A DNA stretch of 64,000 nucleotides, from contig NZ_JADPRT010000018.1 of assembly GCF_015690355.1 (NCBI RefSeq), forward strand, positions 1 to 64,000. The letters are read 5' to 3'. Position 1 is the stretch's first letter. Each line of letters begins with the position of its first letter. The DNA comes from Streptacidiphilus fuscans (GTDB taxonomy: Bacteria; Actinomycetota; Actinomycetes; Streptomycetales; Streptomycetaceae). The notes under the pieces are model-generated. The model saw nothing but the letters and a program-made list of their open reading frames with translations, ran no database searches and was not told where the DNA came from. Below are positions 26,704 through 36,241 of this stretch, piece by piece. The translations under genes and the position numbers were made by a program.

Positions 26704-28173
26704 ATGGCGGGAAGCAGCCCCGGCAGGGCGGTTCGGGTCGTGATCGGGGTGGACAGCTCCACCCAGTCGACCAAGGCACTCGCCGTCGACGCCGACACCG
26801 GCGCCGTGCTCGGCCAGGGCCGCGCCGAGCACACCGTCAGCACCGGACCCGGCCGCGAGAGCGACCCGGAGCAGTGGTGGCGGGCGCTCCAGGAGGCCGT
26901 CGCCGGCACCGGTCTGGCCGAGCGGGCCGAGGCGGTCTCCGTGGCCGCCCAGCAGCACGGGCTGGTCACCCTGGACGCGTCGGGCCGCCCGGTACGGCCC
27001 GCGCTGCTGTGGAACGACGTCCGCTCCGCCCCGCAGGCCGAGGCGCTGGTGGCCGAACTCGGCGCGCGGGCGTGGGCGGAGCGCGCGGGCAGCGTGCCGA
27101 CGGCGGCGTTCACCGCCGCGAAGTGGGCCTGGCTGCGAGCGCACGACCCCGAAGCCGCCGCCCGCACCGCCGCGGTGCGGCTGCCGCACGACTACCTGAC
27201 GGAGCGTCTGACCGGCGCGGCGGTCACCGACCGGGGCGACGCGTCCGGTACGGGCTGGTGGACACCGGACGGCTACGACACCGCCCTGCTCGACCGGATC
27301 GGCCTCGATCCCGCGCGGCTTCCCGCCGTCCTGCCGCCAGGGGCACGCGCGGGAGTCGTGCGCGCGGACGCCGGGCCGCTGCGCCCGGGGACCGCGGTGG
27401 CGACCGGGACGGGGGACAACATGGCCGCCGCGATCGGTCTCGGTCTCAGCGCCACCGGCCCGTACGCGGCACAGCCCGTACTCAGCCTCGGCACGTCGGG
27501 CACCGTCTACGCCGCCACCGCGGGCCGTCCGCAGGACCCGACCGGCACCGTCTGCGGCTTCGCCGACGCCCTCGGCGGCTGGCTGCCGCTGGCCTGCACG
27601 CTGAACTGCACGCTCGCGGTGGACCGGATCGCCACGCTCCTCGGCCGCGACCGCGAGGCCGTGGAGCCCGGCGGCGACGCCGTCGTCCTGCCGTACCTGG
27701 ACGGCGAGCGCACTCCCAACCTCCCCGGCGCCAGCGGACTCGTCCACGGCCTGCGGCACGACACCACGCCGGGTCAGCTGCTCCAGGCCGCCTACGACGG
27801 CGCCGCGCACGCGCTGCTCACGGCGCTGGACGAGGTGCTGCGCGCGGGCGGCGCGGTCGAGGCTTCGCCGACTGACGCCCTGTCACGGCCGCTGCTGCTG
27901 ATCGGCGGCGGAGCCCGCGGGCGGGCCTGGCAGGACACCGTGCGGCGGCTGTCCGGGCGGCCGGTGCGCGTCCCGGCGGCGCAGGAGCTCGTCGCCCTCG
28001 GCGCCGCCGCGCAGGCCGCGGCACTGCTGACCGGCGAGCCCGCAGACGCCGTTGCGCGCCGCTGGGGCACGGCGGACGGACCGCTGCTGGACCCGCTGCC
28101 CAGGGACGAGGCGACCCTGGAACGGATCACCGCTACGCTGCAACGGGCCGGGGAGCTGCAACGTTCCGCCTGA
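26704..28173 (+). CDS. xylB: Xylulokinase
   Basis: 489 residues of the FGGY carbohydrate kinase family. The start domain has VVIGVDSSTQSTKALAVD (ATP/phosphate motif), then AAQQHGLVTLD and LLWNDVRS, sugar-site motif GTGDNMAAAIG, LSLGTSGTVYA, and the C-terminal LLIGGGARGRAWQDTVR. Phosphorylates D-xylulose to xylulose 5-phosphate for the pentose phosphate pathway. The ATG at 26704 follows GTAAGG. Divergent from xylA and followed 41 bases later by a ROK regulator gene, the usual Streptomyces arrangement. Confidence 0.95.
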   Translation: MAGSSPGRAVRVVIGVDSSTQSTKALAVDADTGAVLGQGRAEHTVSTGPGRESDPEQWWRALQEAVAGTGLAERAEAVSVAAQQHGLVTLDASGRPVRPALLWNDVRSAPQAEALVAELGARAWAERAGSVPTAAFTAAKWAWLRAHDPEAAARTAAVRLPHDYLTERLTGAAVTDRGDASGTGWWTPDGYDTALLDRIGLDPARLPAVLPPGARAGVVRADAGPLRPGTAVATGTGDNMAAAIGLGLSATGPYAAQPVLSLGTSGTVYAATAGRPQDPTGTVCGFADALGGWLPLACTLNCTLAVDRIATLLGRDREAVEPGGDAVVLPYLDGERTPNLPGASGLVHGLRHDTTPGQLLQAAYDGAAHALLTALDEVLRAGGAVEASPTDALSRPLLLIGGGARGRAWQDTVRRLSGRPVRVPAAQELVALGAAAQAAALLTGEPADAVARRWGTADGPLLDPLPRDEATLERITATLQRAGELQRSA

Positions 28174-28214
28174 CCGGCACCCGAACAACGAGCAAGGGAA
28201 CGGAGTAGCGCGCC

Positions 28215-29414
28215 TTGTCCACCGACCTGCCCGACGGTCCGCGACAGCCCGCGTCCCAGCAGGGGATGCGCCGCCAGAACCTGGCGGTGATCCTGTCCAC
28301 GGTCGCAGGTTCCGGCCCGCTCTCGCGCGCGGCCGTGGCGAAGCGGGTCGGCCTCACCCGGACCGCGGTCTCCAGTCTCGTCGACGAACTGCTCGGAGCG
28401 AGGCTGCTGGTCGAGGGTGACGTCCGCACGAACGGCAAGGTGGGCCGACCGGGCCGCGAGCTCGCCCTGAACGACCGTGGCCCGGCGGGCCTGGGCCTGG
28501 AGGTCGGTCCCGCGCACCTGGGTGTGTGCGTGGTGGACCTGCGCGGCGCGACGCGGGTGTGGCACCGGGTCCCGGCGCGCAACCGCTCACGCCCGGCCGA
28601 ACAGGTCCTGGCCGAACTGGTCGAACTCGCTGCCGACGGCGTGCGCGAGGCCGAGGCGGCGGGCCTGGAGATCCAGGGGTCGGTGCTGGCCGTTCCCGGA
28701 GTCCTGGGACCGGCCCACGACACCGTCGAACACGCCCCGAACCTCGGCTGGCGCGACGTCGTCCCCGCCCGCCACTGGCCCGGGCAGCTGCGGGCACCGG
28801 AGTTGGAGAACGAGGCCAACCTCGGGGCACTCGCCGAACGCTGGTGCGGCGCGCAGACGGCCGACACGCTCGTCCACATCTCCGCCGAGACGGGCATCGG
28901 CGCCGCGCTCGTCATCGGCGGCCGGCTCTTCCGCGGAGCGGGCGGGTACGCGGGCGAGCTCGGCCACGTTCCCGTCCACCACGACGGCCCGCGCTGCTCC
29001 TGCGGCGCCCGCGGCTGCCTGGAGCAGTACGCGGGCGCACGCGCGGTGCTGCGCGCCGCCGGCATCCGCGGCACCCATCGCGACCCGGTCGCGACCCTCG
29101 CCGAGCGTGCGCGCGACGGGCACGCCCCGACCCTGGCGGCCCTCGCCCAGGCGGGCGAGGCCTTCGGCACCGCGCTCACCTCGGCGGTCAACCTGTTCGA
29201 CCCCGCCGCGGTCGTCCTCGGCGGCGCCTACGCCGAGCTGTCACCCTGGCTCCTCCCGGCCATGGCGGACGAACTGGCCGCGCGCGTCCGCGTCCGCCCC
29301 TGGGACCCCGACGTCCTCCGCCCCTCCAGCCTCGGCCGCAGCGCGCCGCTCCTCGGCGCCGCGCACCTCACCGTCCGACGCATCCTCACGGACCCGGCCC
29401 GGCTGGGGGAGTGA
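28215..29414 (+). CDS. ROK-family regulator of xylose genes
   Basis: 399 residues. A winged helix-turn-helix N-terminus (LSRAAVAKRVGLTRTAVSSL) is joined to a ROK sugar-binding domain. The zinc motif CSCGARGCLE is intact at about residue 260, with ETGIGAALVIGGRLF before it. XylR-type ROK proteins repress xylA and xylB until xylose binds. The location directly after xylB supports that role. The start is a TTG, taken because the frame opens there 41 bases after xylB; a later start is possible. Confidence 0.88.
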   Translation: MSTDLPDGPRQPASQQGMRRQNLAVILSTVAGSGPLSRAAVAKRVGLTRTAVSSLVDELLGARLLVEGDVRTNGKVGRPGRELALNDRGPAGLGLEVGPAHLGVCVVDLRGATRVWHRVPARNRSRPAEQVLAELVELAADGVREAEAAGLEIQGSVLAVPGVLGPAHDTVEHAPNLGWRDVVPARHWPGQLRAPELENEANLGALAERWCGAQTADTLVHISAETGIGAALVIGGRLFRGAGGYAGELGHVPVHHDGPRCSCGARGCLEQYAGARAVLRAAGIRGTHRDPVATLAERARDGHAPTLAALAQAGEAFGTALTSAVNLFDPAAVVLGGAYAELSPWLLPAMADELAARVRVRPWDPDVLRPSSLGRSAPLLGAAHLTVRRILTDPARLGE

Positions 29415-29509
29415 GGCTCCCGGACGGTGAGGTGGGCCCCGCCCGGTCAGCTACGCTCCCCGGTCGCACCGCTGCCGGTTCGGCGAAGACGCTTGACGGG
29501 GCGCCGGGT

Positions 29510-30280
29510 TCAGGACCGCACGGCGTCAACTTCGGCGCGGGCGGCGGCGGTGATGTCCAGGTCCGTGACGAAGTGGGTGTCCGCCTCGGCGGTCGAGCCC
29601 TCAGCCCCCAGCGGGATCCACGTGCCGGCCCGCCGCGTCCCGGCCGGACGCTTGGCGGACAGGTGGACGGCACTGACGCCGGTAGCTGCGAGCAGCGTGA
29701 TGTCGGTGGGGCGAACGCCCCCGCCCGCCATCACCTGGACGCCGGGTGCGGCCGTCACCATCTCGGCGATGACGGCCGCTCCTTCCCCGGCGCTGACCGC
29801 GCCACCCGAGGTGAGGATGCGGTCCAGACCGAGGGCAGGCGCAAGTGCCGCCGCGGCGACGGGATCGCGGGCCTGGTCGACGGCCCGGTGCTGGGTGATC
29901 TCGACCGGCCGGCCGACTGCCGCCTCGGCCGTGCGGGCGGCGTCGACCAGGCGGCGCATCGCGTCCAGGTCCAGCGCCCCGTTCGCGGTCAGCGCGCCGA
30001 CGACGACGCCCCGCGCGCCCGAGGCGACGACGGACCGTACCTCGGCGGCCATCAGCGCGATCTCGTCGGCGTCGTAGCAGAAGTCGCCCGGACGGCAGCG
30101 GACCAGCGCCTGGACCGGCAGACCGACGGCCGCCGCCGCCTCGACGAGCGCCGCCGACGGGGTGAGGCCGCCGAGTTCGAGCGCCGAGCACAGTTCCACC
30201 CGGTCGGCTCCGCCGTCCTGCGCGGTTCGGGCCCCCGCCGGGCTGGTCACGGCGATCTCCAGAGCGAGTGCGCGGCTCAC
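29510..30280 (-). CDS. cutC: CutC family protein
   Basis: 256 residues, a full-length TIM-barrel CutC protein: LEIAVTSPAGARTAQDGGADRVELCSALE read in parts, the RPGDFCYD motif, GVVVGALT, and EITQHRAVD. The name comes from a copper-homeostasis phenotype in E. coli, but evidence for copper handling elsewhere is thin and the fold is that of an enzyme. Here the GTG start overlaps the stop of an M81 peptidase gene as GTGA, so the two are co-translated. No copper gene is nearby, which argues for a catabolic role shared with the adjacent genes. Confidence 0.9.
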   Translation of the reverse strand: MSRALALEIAVTSPAGARTAQDGGADRVELCSALELGGLTPSAALVEAAAAVGLPVQALVRCRPGDFCYDADEIALMAAEVRSVVASGARGVVVGALTANGALDLDAMRRLVDAARTAEAAVGRPVEITQHRAVDQARDPVAAAALAPALGLDRILTSGGAVSAGEGAAVIAEMVTAAPGVQVMAGGGVRPTDITLLAATGVSAVHLSAKRPAGTRRAGTWIPLGAEGSTAEADTHFVTDLDITAAARAEVDAVRS

Positions 30281-31800
30281 TCGTTGTCCCCGGTGAGCGG
30301 CTGGTCCGACGGCGCGATGATCCGGGCCGTCAGGTCCGGGTCGGCCATCTCGGGGTCGAACGGGAACATCGGGCGGCGGATGCGACGGTGCCCGAGCCGG
30401 ACCAGCTCCTGGTCGACGCCGCCGGGGGTCAGCGCCAGACGCCAGTCCGCGGACATGTCGAACAGCTCGGGCTCGAGGTATCCGATCTTGACGACGACGA
30501 TCTCGGCGGAGCGCGGGTCGAGTGCGAGGTCGGTGAAGTCCCGCTCCAGGTGGTAGGGCTTCCGCAGCTTGGTGAGGATCACGTGGACCCGGCCGACCCG
30601 CAGCACGACCTCGGTCTCGGCGTCGCGGTCGCCGTGCTTGACGGCGTGCACCACGCCGGTCATGGTGACCGGCCCGGCGTGCCGGTCGTCGACCTCCGCG
30701 CCCGCGGTGACCGTGACCGTCGCGCCCACGCCCGCCTCCGCGGCGGCGGCCACAGCGGCGGGTCCGGGCACGGAGGCGTAGATCACGGCCGGTCCGTCGG
30801 CGTCCTTGAACTCGGGCCGGGCCAGCACGCGTTCGAGGCCCCAGGTGACGTCGCCCGCGCCGCCCGCCGTCGGGTTGTCACCGCTGTCGCTGATGAAGAA
30901 CGGTCGGGCGCTGGAGGCGAGAGCCTGGTCCAGGCAGCCGTCGAGAGAGTCGGTCGGGGCGACGAAGGCGAAGTCGCGCCGCGCCTGCCAGAACCCCCGG
31001 GCCAGCCGCTCCGCTCCGGCAGCGACCGCGTCCCGGTCGGGACCGGTGACGACGACGGCTGCGCGGTTGCGCGGCTCGTCCGCCCAGGCGTAGCCGACCC
31101 AGATCGCGGCGTCGATCACGCCGTCCACGGCCTCGACCTCGTCCACGGCGGCGTAGACGCTCTTGGCGGGCTCGATCCGGGTGGAGGTCTGCTCGCCGGC
31201 CAGGAGCACCGGCACCGGGACCCACGCCTTGACCGGACGGGGCGCGCCGGACTCCAGCAGGTCGACCAGGTTGCGGGCGGCCCGCTCCTTGGTCTCCATG
31301 TGGTCCTCGTGCGGGGCCAACCGATAGCAGGTCAGCAGGTCGCTCAGGTGGGCGAGTTCGCGCGAGACGTTGCCGTGCAGATCCATGGAGGTGGACACGA
31401 CGACGTCCGGGCCGACGCTCTCGCGGATCCGGGTCAGCAGCAGCGCCTCGGCGTCCTCGACGCCTTCGACCGTCATCGCGCCGTGGATGTCGTACCAGAG
31501 GCCGTCCAGGTGCGGCATGGCACGCAGACGCTCGATCAGCTCGTCGGACAGTGCCGCGAAGGCGTCGGCGGTGACCATGCCCCCGGGAAGGGACTTGCCG
31601 ACCAGCGCGCCCTTCCACTCGGCGGCGTCGCGCAGCGGCCGGCCAGGAGCGAGGAACGGATAGCGGGTCAGGACGTCGTCGCCACGCTGCGGGTGGAAGG
31701 CCGGGGCGTGGGTGCGGGCGGGGGAGAAGGTGGACGATTCGATGCCGAGCCCGGCGATGGCGATGACGGGATGCTCGACGGGCGTGCGGGGTCGGGACAT
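30277..31800 (-). CDS. M81 family metallopeptidase (MlrC/microcystinase C-like)
   Basis: 507 residues. The N-terminal domain carries the M81 pattern: GIESSTFSP, WYDIHGAMTVEGVEDAE, STSMDLHGNVS with metal-binding Asp and His, and YRLAPHEDHMETKERA. A C-terminal MlrC domain follows (SDSGDNPTAGGAGDVTWGLE). The founding member degrades linearised microcystin; most relatives have unknown substrates and sit near peptide-type ABC transporters. It is cytoplasmic (no signal peptide), coupled to cutC, and lies beside a ROK repressor and an oligopeptide-type importer, so it probably acts on the imported compound. Confidence 0.9.
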   Translation of the reverse strand: MSRPRTPVEHPVIAIAGLGIESSTFSPARTHAPAFHPQRGDDVLTRYPFLAPGRPLRDAAEWKGALVGKSLPGGMVTADAFAALSDELIERLRAMPHLDGLWYDIHGAMTVEGVEDAEALLLTRIRESVGPDVVVSTSMDLHGNVSRELAHLSDLLTCYRLAPHEDHMETKERAARNLVDLLESGAPRPVKAWVPVPVLLAGEQTSTRIEPAKSVYAAVDEVEAVDGVIDAAIWVGYAWADEPRNRAAVVVTGPDRDAVAAGAERLARGFWQARRDFAFVAPTDSLDGCLDQALASSARPFFISDSGDNPTAGGAGDVTWGLERVLARPEFKDADGPAVIYASVPGPAAVAAAAEAGVGATVTVTAGAEVDDRHAGPVTMTGVVHAVKHGDRDAETEVVLRVGRVHVILTKLRKPYHLERDFTDLALDPRSAEIVVVKIGYLEPELFDMSADWRLALTPGGVDQELVRLGHRRIRRPMFPFDPEMADPDLTARIIAPSDQPLTGDNE

Positions 31801-31934
31801 GGTTCCTCGCGGGGTGGGTACACGTGCGGCGGTCGGCCGGTGGGGCGGCCATGGTGAAGACCGGTGGAGAAAGTCGGTCAGGAGCGGAAGAAAGTGGCGC
31901 CGGTCCGGCGATCAGCGCGGACTGGCTCTAGGGC

Positions 31935-33113
31935 TCAGGCGACCGTGTCGAGTGCCCGGGCCAGAGTGCGCTGAAGCGCGAACTGGCCGACGCCGACGAG
32001 CCCGGCGTCCGCACCGAGGCTCGCGCGCTCGATGGTCAGCTGCTCGGTGGCCAGCGGATGGCAGCCCTCGTAGAGCTGGCTGCGCACGGCCGCGACCAAG
32101 GGTTCGAGCGTGGAGAGGATGCCGCCGAGGTAGACGGCGTCGGGGTTGAAGAAGTTGACGTTGGCGGAGAGCACCTGGCCCAGGTACTTGCCGGCCTGCC
32201 GTACGGCGCGGGTCGCCTCCGGGTCGCCGTCGGACACCAGTTGGACGACGTCCTCAAGTGAGCCCACCTGCGCGCCGCGCTCGCGCAGGATGCGCACGAG
32301 GGCCGCGCCGGAGGCGATGGTCTCCAGGCAACCGGTGTTCCCGCAGGAGCAGGGCCGGTCGCCTGCGGCGTCGACCCGGACGTGGGTGATGTCGCCGGCG
32401 GCTCCGGTCGCGCCGCGGTAGAGCCGGCCGTCGGCGATGATCCCGACCCCGATCGCGGAGCCGACCTTCACCATGATCGACTGGCGGTGCTCGACCGGTC
32501 GGACCGTGTGCTCGCCGAAGGCCATGCAGTTGGCGTCGTTGTCGACCGCCGCAGGCACACCGAACCGCTCCTCCAGCCACGCGCGGACCGGGAACCGGTT
32601 CCATCCCGGCATGCGCGAAGGGAGGGTCACCGTGCCCTTCTCCACGTCCACCGGCCCGGGGAGGGACAGTCCCACCGCGCTCGGACGCTCGGCGGCGCGC
32701 CGTGCGGCCAGGCCCTCCAGGGCCTCGGCGAGCAGCGGCAGCGCGGCCTCGGGGCCGTCCTCGATCGCGAACGGGATGGTCGAGACGTCGGACAGTCCGC
32801 CCCCGGGCAGGACGACGCCGATGTGCGCATGCCTGCCGCCCAGGTCCGCTGCGAGCGCGAACTCGGCGGTGCCGCCCAGTCGGAGCACCTTGCGCGGGCG
32901 TCCGCCGGTGGACGAGCGAGTGCCCTGCTCGGTGACCAGCCCGCGGTCGACGAGTTGGCTGACCGTCAGCGAGATCGTCGACGGGGCGGCGCCCAGCAGC
33001 TCCGCGAGCTCGGTGCGCGAGGTCGCCTGCCCGGAGGCGATCAGTTCGAGGATGCGTGCGACCAGGGAGGCCCCTCGGGGGCTGCTCCGCTGACTGGCAC
33101 TTATGTCAGGCAT
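31935..33113 (-). CDS. ROK-family transcriptional repressor
   Basis: 392 residues. The N-terminal winged helix (SRTELAELLGAAPSTISLTV) is followed by a ROK domain with ADLGGRHAHIGVVLPGG, VDNDANCMAFGE and the zinc motif CSCGNTGCLE. Such proteins bind a sugar or sugar phosphate and repress transport genes. The gene is divergent from the oligopeptide-type ABC operon and upstream of, and on the same strand as, the M81-cutC pair, so it can control both sides. The intergenic region carries a repeated CTTTTGCCA element that could be its site. Confidence 0.88.
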   Translation of the reverse strand: MPDISASQRSSPRGASLVARILELIASGQATSRTELAELLGAAPSTISLTVSQLVDRGLVTEQGTRSSTGGRPRKVLRLGGTAEFALAADLGGRHAHIGVVLPGGGLSDVSTIPFAIEDGPEAALPLLAEALEGLAARRAAERPSAVGLSLPGPVDVEKGTVTLPSRMPGWNRFPVRAWLEERFGVPAAVDNDANCMAFGEHTVRPVEHRQSIMVKVGSAIGVGIIADGRLYRGATGAAGDITHVRVDAAGDRPCSCGNTGCLETIASGAALVRILRERGAQVGSLEDVVQLVSDGDPEATRAVRQAGKYLGQVLSANVNFFNPDAVYLGGILSTLEPLVAAVRSQLYEGCHPLATEQLTIERASLGADAGLVGVGQFALQRTLARALDTVA

Positions 33114-33414
33114 GGGCCGACTAACTCCAGGATCGGAAGGAAGGCTCCTGATCCTACGCCCCCCGGAGCGTCGGCGGAAGTGCTGTCAGTGGCCCCTTGG
33201 CCACCTTTTGCCAAACCCTCAGATTTCCGTGTTCAGCGACATCGTCGCAGGTCAGATGGCGCAGATGAAGCGGAATGGCTTTTGCCAGAATGGAAGAAAT
33301 CTATTTGTTACGCAGCTTTGTTTGTTTTTTCGGATCGGCGCGTCATTGACTGTCCCCGCCAGCGCCGCTCCCGCCGGGACGCGACGGTCGGGTCGTTCAT
33401 CCCTGAGGAGAGTC
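33114..33414. promoter_or_regulatory. Divergent regulatory region, ROK repressor / ABC operon
   Basis: 301 bases without a gene. Unusually AT-rich from about 33290 to 33335 (CTATTTGTTACG, GTTTGTTTTTTCGG), which probably marks the promoter of the ABC operon. Direct repeats of CTTTTGCCA occur at 33205-33213 and 33279-33287, 74 bases apart, about seven helical turns. CCTGAGGAG before the ATG at 33415 is the ribosome-binding site. Confidence 0.55.
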
Positions 33415-35226
33415 ATGTCCCTTGCTCGCACCGCGGCAGGCAGCCGCTGGGCCCTCGCGGCGGCCGTCGCCGTCGCCGCCGGCTCACTGCTGACAGGCTG
33501 CACCGGAGGCAGCGGCAGCTCGTCGTCCGCGTCGTCCGACTCCGTCAACTACGCGCTGCCCGCGAACTTCACGCCGAACTGGATCCTGCCGATCGGCACC
33601 GCGGCCCACCTCAACACCAACAACATCTCCATCGCCGCGACGCTGTGGGAGCCACTGGTCGCCTACGACGGTTCCACCGGCACCATCGGCTGGAACAAGG
33701 CCGCCTCCATCGCGAGTGCCGCCGACTTCGCCCCGGACGGCAAGAGCGTCACCATCACCCTGGGCAACCGTCATTGGAGCGACGGCACCCCGATCACCTC
33801 GCGCGACGTCGAGTTCTGGTTCGACCTGATCAAGGCGAACAAGGCGCAGTGGGCCAACTACAACGCGGGCAAGGCCCCCGACAACTGGACCGGCTTCACG
33901 GCGATCGACGCCCAGCACTTCACCATCACCTTCGACAAGGCGTACAACCCGCAGTGGATGCTGGCCAACGAGCTGAGCATGATCACCCCGCTGCCGCAGC
34001 ACGCGTGGGACAAGACCGGCGCGTCCGCCCCCGTGTCCGACGCCGACCGGACGCCCGCAGGCGCCCAGCAGGTCTGGAACTACCTCAACACCGCCGCGAA
34101 GAACATCTCCGCCTACGCCACGGGCCCGCTGTGGAAGACTGTCAGCGGCCCCTACACGATCGGCGCCTACTCCACGTCCGGCAAGGTCGTGCTCACCGCC
34201 AACCCGAAGTACGACGGCGGGGAGAAGGCGGGCATCAAGACGGTGAACCTGCTGCCGTTCACCACCACGACCGCCGAGGAGAACGCGCTGCGCGCGGGGC
34301 AGGTCGACTACGGCTACATCGACTCCACCGACCTCGACCAGCAGTCGTCGTTCACCAACCTCGGCTACACGGTGAAGCCGTGGACCGGCTGGGCGATCAC
34401 CTACATGCCGTACAACTTCGACAACCCCACCATGGGCCCGGTCTTCAAGCAGTTGTACGCCCGACAGGCGATCCAGACCTCGATCGACCAGGACACGCTG
34501 GCGAAGGTCGTCTTCAACGGCACCGCCGTGCCCGGCTACGGACCGATCCCGCAGGCCCAGTCCTCCGACTTCCTCTCGCCGGTGCAGAAGGCCAATCCCT
34601 ATCCCTTCTCCACCAGCAAGGCCAAGGCGCTGCTCACCGCCCACGGCTGGACCGAGCAGAACGGCGTCATGGTCTGCACCGACCCGGGCACCTCCGCCGC
34701 CCAGTGCGGGGCGGGCGTCGCCCAGGGCACCAAGTTCCAGATGCAGGTGCTGTCGCAGTCCGGGTCGACCGTCACCGACAACATGATGAGCGCGATCCAG
34801 TCCTCGCTGGCGAACTCCGGAATCGGGCTCAGCATCAAAACCGCGCCCGTCAACTCGGTGCTGTCGCAGACCCCGCAGTGCACCGCGAGTCAGTCGATCT
34901 GCTCCTGGCAGCTGTCGTTCTTCGGCACCGCCGGCAGCTGGTACTTCCCGGCCTTCCCGACCGGTGACTCGCTGTTCCAGAGCCAGGGCGGCTCCAACTT
35001 CGGCAGCTACGCCGACCCCGCGCTGGACGGGCTGATCACCGCCTCGACCACGTCGAACTCCAACCAGGCCGTGCAGGAGTACAGCGCGGCGGCGGCCGAC
35101 GACCTGCCCGTGATCTGGCTGCCGGAGCCCGACTACCAGATCTCGGTCATCAGGAACGGCCTCGGCGGCTTCGCCCAGGACTCGCTCGCCGACTTCCACC
35201 CCGCGCAGTGGAAGTGGACCAAGTGA
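33415..35226 (+). CDS. Oligopeptide-type ABC transporter, substrate-binding lipoprotein
   Basis: 603 residues. Lipobox LLTGC with Cys29, then a Gly/Ser linker. The mature protein is an SBP_bac_5 (DppA/OppA-like) solute-binding protein: ATLWEPLVAYDG, WSDGTPITSRDVEFWFDLIK, SGPYTIGAYSTSGKVVLTANP, ARQAIQTSIDQDTL. Family 5 proteins carry peptides, nickel complexes, opines or some sugars, including sialic acid in certain species. The start was set at the ATG with a Shine-Dalgarno sequence and signal peptide, although the frame opens at 33103. First gene of a five-gene operon ending in a sugar kinase. Confidence 0.9.
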   Translation: MSLARTAAGSRWALAAAVAVAAGSLLTGCTGGSGSSSSASSDSVNYALPANFTPNWILPIGTAAHLNTNNISIAATLWEPLVAYDGSTGTIGWNKAASIASAADFAPDGKSVTITLGNRHWSDGTPITSRDVEFWFDLIKANKAQWANYNAGKAPDNWTGFTAIDAQHFTITFDKAYNPQWMLANELSMITPLPQHAWDKTGASAPVSDADRTPAGAQQVWNYLNTAAKNISAYATGPLWKTVSGPYTIGAYSTSGKVVLTANPKYDGGEKAGIKTVNLLPFTTTTAEENALRAGQVDYGYIDSTDLDQQSSFTNLGYTVKPWTGWAITYMPYNFDNPTMGPVFKQLYARQAIQTSIDQDTLAKVVFNGTAVPGYGPIPQAQSSDFLSPVQKANPYPFSTSKAKALLTAHGWTEQNGVMVCTDPGTSAAQCGAGVAQGTKFQMQVLSQSGSTVTDNMMSAIQSSLANSGIGLSIKTAPVNSVLSQTPQCTASQSICSWQLSFFGTAGSWYFPAFPTGDSLFQSQGGSNFGSYADPALDGLITASTTSNSNQAVQEYSAAAADDLPVIWLPEPDYQISVIRNGLGGFAQDSLADFHPAQWKWTK

Positions 35227-35230
35227 ACCC

Positions 35231-35254
35231 CCTGACCCACGTCCTGACCCAGGT
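35231..35254. repeat. Tandem pair of 12-bp repeats
   Basis: CCTGACCCACGT followed by CCTGACCCAGGT, in the 55-base gap between the binding-protein gene and the first permease gene. Function unknown; possibly part of an mRNA processing or stability element. Confidence 0.5.
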
Positions 35255-35281
35255 CAACGAACCGAACCCGTCGGAACGCCC

Positions 35282-36241
35282 ATGACCAGCCTCCTGTACC
35301 TGACCAGGCGAGTGCTGCAAGCCGTGGCAGTGATCCTCGTCGTCACCGTGGTCGTCTTCTGCCTGCTGCACGCGCTGCCCGGAGGGCCCGCACGCGGGAT
35401 CCTCGGGCCCCAGGCCACCGCCCAGCAGATCGCCGAGTTCAACCGCGCCCAGGGCCTCGACCGGCCGCTGCCCGTGCAGTACCTCTACTACCTGCGCACT
35501 CTGCTCCACGGCGATCTCGGCACCTCCTACACGCTCAACGAGCCCGTCTCGCAGCTGATCGCCCAGCGGCTGCCCAAGACGCTGGTGCTCACCGTCCTGT
35601 CGGCGGTGGTCGGGCTCGTCATCGCGGTTCCGCTGGGCATGTGGCAGGCCGTCCGGCGCAACAAGCCGGTCGACTACGCCGTCACCGCACTGAGCTTCGT
35701 CGCCTACGCGACCCCCGTGTACTTCCTCGGCATCATCCTGGTGCTGGTGTTCAGTCAGATCCTGCCCTGGTTCCCGCCGCAGGCGCCGCAGGGGGACACC
35801 GTCGCCCAGGTCCTGGCCGACCCGGCGGGCCTGGTCCTGCCGGTGACGGCAGGAGCGGCGTCGATGATCGCGGTGTTCAGCCGCTACATGCGCGCCGCGA
35901 CGCTGGAGAACCTCGAAGAGGACTACGTCCGCACCGCGCGGGCCGGCGGGACCCGGCAACGCGCGATCCTGTGGCGGCACGTGTTCCGCAACTCGCTGAC
36001 GCCGGTGATCGCGATGCTGGGTTACTACGTGCCGGTGCTCTTCGGCGGTGCGCTCGTGGTCGAGCAGCTCTTCAACTACCCCGGCATGGGCCTGCTGTTC
36101 TGGAGCGCCGCCCAGTCGTCCGACTACCCGGTCCTGCTCGGCTGCGTCCTGGTCATCTCGGTCGCCACGGTGGTGGGCACGTTGCTCGCCGACATCGTCC
36201 AGCGGATCGTTGACCCCCGAGTGAAGGCAGGTCGCTCATGA
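35282..36241 (+). CDS. Oligopeptide-type ABC transporter permease (DppB type)
   Basis: 319 residues with six membrane helices; the start is the typical MTSLLYLTRRVLQAVAVILV. The permease loop reads YVRTARAGGTRQRAILWRHVFRNSL and the C-terminus has NYPGMGLLFWSA. Forms the membrane channel with the DppC-type partner. The 3' end overlaps that gene as ATGA. Confidence 0.9.
   Translation: MTSLLYLTRRVLQAVAVILVVTVVVFCLLHALPGGPARGILGPQATAQQIAEFNRAQGLDRPLPVQYLYYLRTLLHGDLGTSYTLNEPVSQLIAQRLPKTLVLTVLSAVVGLVIAVPLGMWQAVRRNKPVDYAVTALSFVAYATPVYFLGIILVLVFSQILPWFPPQAPQGDTVAQVLADPAGLVLPVTAGAASMIAVFSRYMRAATLENLEEDYVRTARAGGTRQRAILWRHVFRNSLTPVIAMLGYYVPVLFGGALVVEQLFNYPGMGLLFWSAAQSSDYPVLLGCVLVISVATVVGTLLADIVQRIVDPRVKAGRS

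Noticed and set aside
29510..30280. Copper-resistance locus
   Set aside because: No copper ATPase, chaperone, CsoR-type regulator or multicopper oxidase is nearby; cutC is coupled to a peptidase gene.
33484..35199. Minus-strand open frame of 571 codons opposite the binding-protein gene
   Set aside because: Translation is Gly/Arg/Val-rich with no domain; the plus strand encodes a complete lipoprotein of known family.
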